Below are positions 23,265 through 28,329 of a stretch of DNA of 33,114 nucleotides, in pieces. Below the pieces are notes generated by a model. The model was not told where the DNA came from, did no database searches, and was given only the letters and a program-made list of their open reading frames with translations. This DNA comes from an uncultured Prevotellaceae bacterium (lineage in GTDB: Bacteria; Bacteroidota; Bacteroidia; Bacteroidales; Bacteroidaceae): the NCBI GenBank assembly GCA_900313705.1, contig OMSJ01000074.1:1-33114 (forward strand), in the 5' to 3' direction. Each line of letters starts with the position of its first letter. The first letter of the stretch is position 1. The position numbers and the translations under genes were made by a program.

Positions 23265-24033
23265 AGATAAATTCAGGGTTTAGATATGTTTCTCGTTCAA
23301 TGGTTTCGATGTTTCTGACGTCCTCCTCGGTGAGCCGGAGCGTGTCGGAGCAAAGCCTCTCTACTGCGAAGCGCTTGAACTCCTCGATGCTGAGGTCGGT
23401 GTGCTCCTTGAGGAGCGTGATGCGCTGCCGCACGCTTTCTACGCCGTGCTTCGTAAGCTTCTGCTTGGGCGGCGTGATGGCCTGGAGCATGTGCTGCATG
23501 TCGGTGTCGAAGAGCATGGTGCCGTGGACGATGCTTCGCCCGGGCATGTGGTAGAAGGCATTGCCCGATACCTTCCGTCCGCCGATGAGCACGTCGTTGT
23601 TCTCCGTTGATGTCGCGTCCAACCCAAGTTCGCGAAGCATTCCGCAGACCATTTGCATGTACTCGCGGAACGTGGTCTGCACCTCGTCGGAGCACGTGAT
23701 GTAGCTCATCATAACGTTGCTCTTGTCGGCATAGACGCAGCCGCCGCCGCTCTTGCGCCTGTAGAACTCGATGCCGTGCTCACGGCAGTAGTCGAGGTTC
23801 ACCTCGTTCTCGATGACCTGATGCCTGCCGAAGATGACCGTCGGCTCCACTTGCCAGAGGAAGAAGGCCCCCTCCCCGCTCCCCCTTTGGGGGAGTGCTT
23901 TGGAGCGGCGAGGCCGCGGGGATGAGGCACTCCCCCAAAGGGGGAGCGGGGAGGGGGCTGCCGCATATTCCTCCATCGCCAGGTAGAAGGAGAGGCGCCT
24001 TGTCTCGTCTGTGGGTAGAGTCAAGTGGGTCAT
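23239..24033 (-). CDS. Lipoate-protein ligase with an in-frame repeat insertion
   Basis: Attaches lipoate (through lipoyl-AMP) to acceptor lysines, here probably Lys64 of GcvH. The family motif RRKSGGGCVYAD is at 92-103, and the adenylate-contacting Lys154 lies in LIGGRKVSGNAFY. QVEPTVIFGRHQ is the usual N-terminal block. Residues about 26-56 (PSPLPLWGSASSP...GSGEGA) split the conserved MEEY...FFLWQ region and are encoded by a palindromic element. The core without it is about 233 residues, shorter than E. coli LplA and lacking its C-terminal domain. The promoter box lies only 8 bp before the ATG. It overlaps gcvT by 26 bp. Confidence 0.88.
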   Translation of the reverse strand: MTHLTLPTDETRRLSFYLAMEEYAAAPSPLPLWGSASSPRPRRSKALPQRGSGEGAFFLWQVEPTVIFGRHQVIENEVNLDYCREHGIEFYRRKSGGGCVYADKSNVMMSYITCSDEVQTTFREYMQMVCGMLRELGLDATSTENNDVLIGGRKVSGNAFYHMPGRSIVHGTMLFDTDMQHMLQAITPPKQKLTKHGVESVRQRITLLKEHTDLSIEEFKRFAVERLCSDTLRLTEEDVRNIETIERETYLNPEFIYGKTNLSL

Positions 24034-25834
24034 TGCGACTACAAAGATACTTCTTTTTCTTGGAAGGACAAATAATAAGGTGAAAAATTTTTGCTACTCT
24101 TTCGAACTCCTGAATGAACTTCTCTTGGGGAATGCTTTCGCGGTGCATCGCTTTGTACTGCTTCATCAGGCGCAGGAGGTCAGCCCATGTGCCGTCCTTG
24201 AGCGACTCGGCCTTGTGGCGCACACAGTGCAGGTAGAGGGGTTGCATACGGACGCGGTCCACACGTTCGCGAATCTCGTCGTTCTCTGCCATCTTCATTG
24301 CCTCGCTGAGAATGTCGAAGGCCTTCTGCGTAAACTCGTCGCTGTATATCTCGTGGTTCTCACGGATGTAGATGCCGTAGTGTACGTCGGGCTTCACAAG
24401 GCTTTGGCACAAGTCATAATAGTCCTTGATGCGAGGTGCTGCCTTGCCGTAGAAGCCATTGATGAAGATGTTGACCAGCGAATCGACATCCTGCTCAGGG
24501 TTCCATAGGAGCTGGTTCACGGTCCAGGCCTTCATCTCGTCAAACTCAGCTCCGGCGGACTGGTACTGTGCCTCTTCGAAGATGCCGATGGCTTTGTTCT
24601 CGCCAAAGACCTTGATGTTGGGCCCAAGCACTTGGAAGTTAGGCCAGGGAGCCATGTACTGAGCGTAATCGACGATGTAGTCCCAAATGAACAGGTGCGG
24701 TGCAAGTTCAGCCCAGCCTTTCAGGTCGCGCATGAACTTCTCGTTCTGCGGACAGCCGGCATCCAGCGGATGGGCAAAGCAGCACTCTATGCTGCAGAGG
24801 CGGATGACGACGTTCTCGCGGGGCTTGATGCCAGTAGGCGGCTGGCGCGAGTATTGGTAGGCAAAGGTGCCGACGTACTTGTCGGGAAACTCGTCACGCA
24901 CGGCATCGGCCACCTGATTGACGAACCAGACGATGATGCCCGCATGTCCGCCGTACTGCTCTTCGATGGCTTTGCACTGCTCGCACTGGCAGAACAGGAA
25001 GTTGTCGTTCTGCGAGAGGCTGTAGATGCGGTGCTCAGGATGATTGCGCATGTATTGTGCCAGGCGTGTCTTGCACAGCTCCAGCACTTCGGGGTTAGAC
25101 AGGCAGAGCTGCCCGTAGCCGCCGTAGCGCTTGCCGTCGCGCAGGCAGAAGTACTCGGGATGCGTCTCGAAGAACTCTTTCGTTGGGACGAAATGCCCCA
25201 TCGTGTGAGCTCCCCAGTAAGCCTCGATGTTGCCGTATGCGTTGGTGTTGGGGCTCCATTTCATGTTCTCGCGAGTATGGGCGCTCCATTCGGGCACGTT
25301 GGAAGCGACGAAGTAGTTGCTGTAGCGATAGCCGATGAATGGACTTTCGGAGTGGTCGAGCCGAGGCAGTTTCCAGCGTTTGAGCTTAGGCACGATGGTG
25401 CATTTCGGCGTGAGCCAGTGGATGCCAAGCTCGCGCTCGAGGAAGGTGAAGACGCCGTACATCGTGCCGCGCTGCGAACCTCCCCAGATGAGCAGGTCCC
25501 TTCCGACAGTCTTGTAGGTGAAGCTCTCGTCGTCGGCTTTAGGCTGCTTGGCTTCGGTAGTGAGTTGCAGTCTGGCATTGTAGCCCACGACGATGCGAGG
25601 CTCTGCATTCATGTCGTTTGTGATGGGCAGGCGGGCGCCGCTTATCTGTTCGATGTACTGCTGCAGCTCTTTGGCTGCGGTCTGTTCCGAAGTGGAGGCA
25701 CCGGCTGAGATGACTATCTTGTAGTCGCTTTTGCCGTTGCGGAAAAGCCAGTCGGCAGCCTTGGCGCTGACTGTCGGCAACAGCAGACAGACCGTCAGCA
25801 GCAGACAGGAAAAGAAGGGATGAAGGTGTCTCAT
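23780..25834 (-). CDS. Exported DUF4838-type protein with a C-terminal frame running into lplA
   Basis: 684 codons with signal peptide MRHLHPFFSCLLLTVCLLL...SAKA. Residues about 30-150 resemble the alpha-glucuronidase/GH20-type N-terminal domain (TAAKELQQYIEQISGARLPI, then GGSQRGTMYGVFTFLERELGIHWLTP). The centre carries DUF4838-like blocks (HPEYFCLRDGKRYGGYGQLC, then YSLSQNDNFLFCQCEQCKAI). A carbohydrate-related role is inferred; no catalytic residue can be named. The recognisable protein ends near FERVAKIFHL (about 24070). The remaining ~95 codons have no family character and overlap the lplA promoter and first 254 bp in another frame, suggesting loss of the original stop. A TAACTTTA box at 25869-25862 may be its promoter. 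Confidence 0.75.
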   Translation of the reverse strand: MRHLHPFFSCLLLTVCLLLPTVSAKAADWLFRNGKSDYKIVISAGASTSEQTAAKELQQYIEQISGARLPITNDMNAEPRIVVGYNARLQLTTEAKQPKADDESFTYKTVGRDLLIWGGSQRGTMYGVFTFLERELGIHWLTPKCTIVPKLKRWKLPRLDHSESPFIGYRYSNYFVASNVPEWSAHTRENMKWSPNTNAYGNIEAYWGAHTMGHFVPTKEFFETHPEYFCLRDGKRYGGYGQLCLSNPEVLELCKTRLAQYMRNHPEHRIYSLSQNDNFLFCQCEQCKAIEEQYGGHAGIIVWFVNQVADAVRDEFPDKYVGTFAYQYSRQPPTGIKPRENVVIRLCSIECCFAHPLDAGCPQNEKFMRDLKGWAELAPHLFIWDYIVDYAQYMAPWPNFQVLGPNIKVFGENKAIGIFEEAQYQSAGAEFDEMKAWTVNQLLWNPEQDVDSLVNIFINGFYGKAAPRIKDYYDLCQSLVKPDVHYGIYIRENHEIYSDEFTQKAFDILSEAMKMAENDEIRERVDRVRMQPLYLHCVRHKAESLKDGTWADLLRLMKQYKAMHRESIPQEKFIQEFERVAKIFHLIICPSKKKKYLCSRNDPLDSTHRRDKAPLLLPGDGGICGSPLPAPPLGECLIPAASPLQSTPPKGERGGGLLPLASGADGHLRQASGHRERGEPRLLP
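23867..23958 (-). repeat. Palindromic element in frame inside lplA (92 bp, 32-bp perfect inverted repeats)
   Basis: GCCCCCTCCCCGCTCC followed by CCCTTTGGGGGAGTGC (23867-23898) recurs perfectly inverted at 23927-23958. The 28-bp centre differs from the lpd and gcvT copies. It has the same architecture but is a different subfamily (CCCTTTGGG core instead of CCTTAAAGG). Confidence 0.9.
24042..24072 (-). promoter_or_regulatory. Promoter of the lplA-gcv cluster
   Basis: On the minus strand, TTTG (24072-24069), a 19-bp gap, then TATCTTTG (24049-24042) match the consensus fully. The ATG (24033) follows 8 bp after the box, so the transcript would be leaderless or nearly so. The promoter lies inside the DUF4838 open frame. 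Confidence 0.78.
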
Positions 25835-25899
25835 AGCTGTTGTTAGTTAGTGTTTGCGCCGTAAAGTTACGACTTTTATCGTAAAACTCAAAATAAAAA

Positions 25900-25930
25900 G
25901 CAGGCTAATAGCTTTTGGCCATTAGCCTGC
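25900..25930 (-). terminator. Terminator-like hairpin upstream of the DUF4838 gene
   Basis: GCAGGCTAAT (25900-25909) pairs perfectly with ATTAGCCTGC (25921-25930). On the minus strand it is followed by TTTTTATTTT. It would end a transcript coming from the decayed small gene at 26014-26093. It closely resembles the tRNA terminator at 26190-26217. Confidence 0.7.
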
Positions 25931-26013
25931 CTCGTGTATCTGGAGCCCTTTAGCGTCCGCTTAACTGCTGACAGCCAAACGAATAAATGCTCCTGGCTTC
26001 CCCAGAGTAGAAA

Positions 26014-26093
26014 CTAATCTTCCCAGTTGTCTTCCCATAGGCTGCGTTCTTTCACGCGGCCTTCTGTGTCGCCCGCGCCTCCCCTATGGAAAA
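26014..26093 (-). pseudogene. Remnant of a small protein gene (C-terminal part only)
   Basis: The minus-strand frame ending in TAG at 26014-26016 encodes HRGGAGDTEGRVKERSLWED then NWED. This matches the Gly/Asp-rich middle and R-S-[IL]-W-acidic ending of the intact 54-residue protein at 5870-6034. Upstream the frame runs into array C, meets a TAA there and has no ATG, so the 5' half is missing, apparently replaced by the array. Confidence 0.6.
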
Positions 26094-26181
26094 AAGTACG
26101 TGTACTTGTCGCCAGAAGTACGTGTACTTATTGCCGGAAGTACGTGTACTTATCCCCATAAGTACGTGTACTTATCTGACC
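26094..26181. repeat. Array C: four AAGTACGTGTACTT units
   Basis: Units start at 26094, 26116, 26138 and 26160, each 22 bp. The linkers GTCGCCAG, ATTGCCGG and ATCCCCAT follow the same order as in array B (GTCGCCAT, ATTGCCAT, ATCGCCAT), so arrays B and C are copies of one four-unit module. It lies between the small-gene remnant and the tRNA-Leu terminator. Confidence 0.92.
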
Positions 26182-26189
26182 CATAAAAA

Positions 26190-26217
26190 AGGCTAACAGC
26201 TTCTCAGCCATTAGCCT
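26190..26217 (-). terminator. Terminator of tRNA-Leu
   Basis: AGGCTAA (26190-26196) pairs with TTAGCCT (26211-26217). On the minus strand the stem is followed by a TTTTTT run. It lies 7 bp after the tRNA 3' end. Confidence 0.75.
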
Positions 26218-26224
26218 ATCTCCG

Positions 26225-26306
26225 TACTCCGAGCCGGGGTCGAACCGGCACAGGTTTCCCTATCGGTGTTTGAGACCGACGCGTCTACCGATTCCGCCAT
26301 CGGAGC
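26225..26306 (-). tRNA. tRNA-Leu (anticodon CAA)
   Basis: 82 nt on the minus strand. The acceptor stem is GCTCCGA/TCGGAGT (first pair G-U). The D arm contains AATCGGTAGACGC. The anticodon stem TCGGT/ACCGA encloses the loop CTCAAAC, giving anticodon CAA, which reads UUG. A short variable arm and the T arm GCCGG-TTCGACC-CCGGC follow. The class II shape with a long variable region fits leucine. CCA is not encoded. A minus-strand TACCTTTG box at 26326-26319 is the likely promoter. Confidence 0.93.
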
Positions 26307-26318
26307 TTAAGACGGGTG

Positions 26319-26326
26319 CAAAGGTA
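26319..26326 (-). promoter_or_regulatory. -7 promoter box of tRNA-Leu
   Basis: Minus-strand TACCTTTG ends 12 bp before the mature 5' end. No clear -33 element was found because the region upstream is an AAAAGTG repeat. Confidence 0.55.
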
Positions 26327-26331
26327 CAACA

Positions 26332-26425
26332 AAAAGTGAAAAGTGAAAAGTGAAAAGTGAAAAATTATTGGGTTTAGTGCCCTTTTTGTGCTTTTTCTCT
26401 AAACTCTAAACTCTAAACTCTAAAC
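26332..26425. repeat. Two 7-bp tandem repeats between tRNA-Leu and the sulfatase gene
   Basis: AAAAGTG is repeated about four times (26333-26361) and CTCTAAA about three times (26397-26424). No coding sequence was seen. Confidence 0.8.
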
Positions 26426-26431
26426 TTTTTA

Positions 26432-26439
26432 TAAATTTG
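26432..26439 (+). promoter_or_regulatory. -7 promoter box of the sulfatase gene
   Basis: TAAATTTG matches TAnnTTTG. The ATG at 26460 is 20 bp downstream. No TTTG was found at -33, where the CTCTAAA repeat lies. Confidence 0.5.
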
Positions 26440-26459
26440 TGCGTACAAAACCATGAATC

Positions 26460-28115
26460 ATGAAGCTTCCCCTCTCCCTGTTCGGCATGTTGCCGCTCTC
26501 CGTTTTCGCTAAGACATCATACCATAATATTATATATATAATGTGTGACGACATGGGCTACGGCGATTTGGGCTGCTATGGTCAGCAGCTCATCCAGACG
26601 CCCTGCATCGACCGCATGGCTGCGGAAGGGATGCGCTTCACCGATGCCTATGCCGGATGTCCGGTCAGCGCGCCGAGTCGCTGCTCGTTCATGACGGGGC
26701 AGCACACAGGTCACGCCAAGATACGTGGCAACCGCGAGTACTGGGGGCGCTCGGTGCTCAGGCAGAACATGTTCGGGGAGAATGACGACTACTACGTCAT
26801 CGGACAGGAACCTTACGACATGACGCACCCCATCATCCCCGAGCTCTTCAAGGCCAAGGGCTACCGGACCGGCATGTTCGGCAAGTGGGCCGGAGGCTAC
26901 TGGAACTTCGACTACCCCGACACCTATGCCCGCCTGCCCGACGGCAACACGGACACCAGCCGGAGCCGCGAAAGTTCGTCGTGTTCCCTGCCCAACCTCA
27001 GGGGCATCGACTGCTTCTATGGTCCTGTCTGTCAGTTTCAGGCACACACGTACTATCCCAACTTCCTGAACCGTTACGACCCCGAAGGCCGAGGCGACAA
27101 GCATCTGGTGGCAGAAGTCTTGGAAGAGAACATTAAGTATTCTGGCGTGAATTCTGGCAGCACGGATTATGAAAAGCGCCCTCAATACTCAGCCGACCTC
27201 ATCCATCGCTATGCACTCGAATGGCTCGACCGCCAGACGAAGGATGAGCCTTTCCTTGGCATCTTCACCTATACCCTCCCTCATGCCGAGCTCTGGCAAC
27301 CCAATGACTCGATTGTCGAGCACTACCATCGGCTCTTCCCTGCCGAGGAGGAACGCTCGTATAGGACTGATCCCTGGAGCTGGTACTATGGCGGCAACGA
27401 CAAACATGCGCAGTTTGCGGCGATGATTACGCGCTTGGATGCTTACGTTGGTGAGATACTGGAGAAGCTCAAAGCCAAGGGACTCGACAAGAACACCCTC
27501 GTCATCTTCACCAGCGACAACGGCCCGCACGAAGAGGGTGGGGCAGACCCGGCTTTCTTCGGACGTGACGGCAAGTTGCGCGGCATCAAGCGAAGCACCT
27601 ACGAAGGCGGCATCCGCATCCCCTTCATCTGCTGGGGAGCAGGCATCCCACGAGGCACAGTCAGCCATCATCAGCTTGCCTTCTACGACCTCATGCCCAC
27701 CTTCATGGAGTACAGCGGCGCGTTCACGAAGAGGGAGATAGCAGCGCACAGCCTCCAGACCCTCTCTGACTCCCCCTTAAAGGGCGAGAACTCCCTCCCT
27801 TTAAGGGAGGGTAGGGAAGGGTCTTTTGATGGCATCTCCTTCTGCCCAACCATGCTCGGTAAGGATAGGAAACAAAAGAAACACGAGTTCCTTTACTGGG
27901 AGATGAGCGACGGCGGCACACAGGTCATCGGCGTAAGGCAGGGCGACTGGAAGCTTGTCGTCAGCCAGGGCAAGACGTTCCTCTACGACCTCAAGACCGA
28001 CATCCATGAGGACAACGACCTCAAGGACAAGTATCCCGACAAGCTTGCCGAACTCATCGGCATCGTTCATCGGGAACACACCGACAGCCCGCTCTTCCCC
28101 ATCACCTTGCCATAG
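26460..28115 (+). CDS. Exported Ser-type sulfatase with an in-frame repeat insertion
   Basis: Arylsulfatase-family hydrolase, 551 residues, with signal peptide MKLPLSLFGMLPLSVFA, acting in the periplasm or at the surface on sulfated glycans or similar. Metal site CDDMGYGDLGCYG (29-41). The active-site motif is SAPSRCSFMTG with Ser70, so formylglycine would be made by an anaerobic sulfatase-maturating enzyme, not seen here. FTSDNGPHEEGG and KWAGGYWNFDY are further family blocks. Residues about 433-456 (TLSDSPLKGENSLPLREGREGS) are encoded by a palindromic element near the C-terminal subdomain. The reading frame continues to a normal end. A partner sulfatase-PUL gene is not in the window; the nearby DUF4838 and GH97 genes suggest glycan use. 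Confidence 0.9.
   Translation: MKLPLSLFGMLPLSVFAKTSYHNIIYIMCDDMGYGDLGCYGQQLIQTPCIDRMAAEGMRFTDAYAGCPVSAPSRCSFMTGQHTGHAKIRGNREYWGRSVLRQNMFGENDDYYVIGQEPYDMTHPIIPELFKAKGYRTGMFGKWAGGYWNFDYPDTYARLPDGNTDTSRSRESSSCSLPNLRGIDCFYGPVCQFQAHTYYPNFLNRYDPEGRGDKHLVAEVLEENIKYSGVNSGSTDYEKRPQYSADLIHRYALEWLDRQTKDEPFLGIFTYTLPHAELWQPNDSIVEHYHRLFPAEEERSYRTDPWSWYYGGNDKHAQFAAMITRLDAYVGEILEKLKAKGLDKNTLVIFTSDNGPHEEGGADPAFFGRDGKLRGIKRSTYEGGIRIPFICWGAGIPRGTVSHHQLAFYDLMPTFMEYSGAFTKREIAAHSLQTLSDSPLKGENSLPLREGREGSFDGISFCPTMLGKDRKQKKHEFLYWEMSDGGTQVIGVRQGDWKLVVSQGKTFLYDLKTDIHEDNDLKDKYPDKLAELIGIVHREHTDSPLFPITLP
27757..27825 (+). repeat. Palindromic element in frame inside the sulfatase gene (69 bp)
   Basis: Starts AGACCCTCTCTGACTCCC and ends AGGGAAGGGTCTT, with two palindromes (CCCTTAAAGGG and CTCCCTTTAAGGGAG). 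Exactly 23 codons long, in the same orientation and frame relative to the gene as the lpd and gcvT copies. Confidence 0.85.
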
Positions 28116-28169
28116 AGTTCGAAAGCTGCCGACACGTTGTGCCATGGAATTAGCTTAGCCTAATCCTTT

Positions 28170-28235
28170 GCATTTACATGTATGTGCAATTGCAGCTACA
28201 TGTAAATGCAATTGCACATACATGTAGCTGCAAAG
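28170..28235. repeat. Array D2: three 22-bp TGCAnnTACATGTAnnTGCA units
   Basis: Units start at 28170, 28192 and 28214. The variable dinucleotides on unit arms are TT/TG, GC/AA and CA/GC; each has a complement in another unit (TT-AA, TG-CA, GC-GC), so pairing between units is possible. Flanks TTAGCCTAATCCTTTGCA and TGCAAAGAACTAGCTAAGG also pair. It lies between the convergent sulfatase and GH97 genes. Confidence 0.9.
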
Positions 28236-28248
28236 AACTAGCTAAGGC

Positions 28249-28282
28249 AAAGGCGGGAACACCAAATGATGTCCCCGCCTTT
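28249..28282 (+). terminator. Terminator downstream of the sulfatase gene
   Basis: AAAGGCGGG (28249-28257) pairs perfectly with CCCGCCTTT (28274-28282), followed by CTTTCCTTT. It lies just 3' of array D2. Confidence 0.8.
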
Positions 28283-28329
28283 CTTTCCTTTAATCTTTAA
28301 TCCCTAATCTTTAATCCCAGATTAGGAAG

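Noticed and set aside
24632-25708. 358-codon plus-strand open frame opposite the DUF4838 gene
   Set aside because: Shadow frame; the opposite strand has a signal peptide and known domain blocks.
25931-26093. Structured non-coding RNA (6S, SRP or RNase P type) on the minus strand
   Set aside because: Several paired stretches exist (CCATAGG/CCTATGG, GGAGC/GCTCC), but none of the conserved motifs of these RNAs is present, and part of it is explained as the end of a decayed small protein gene.
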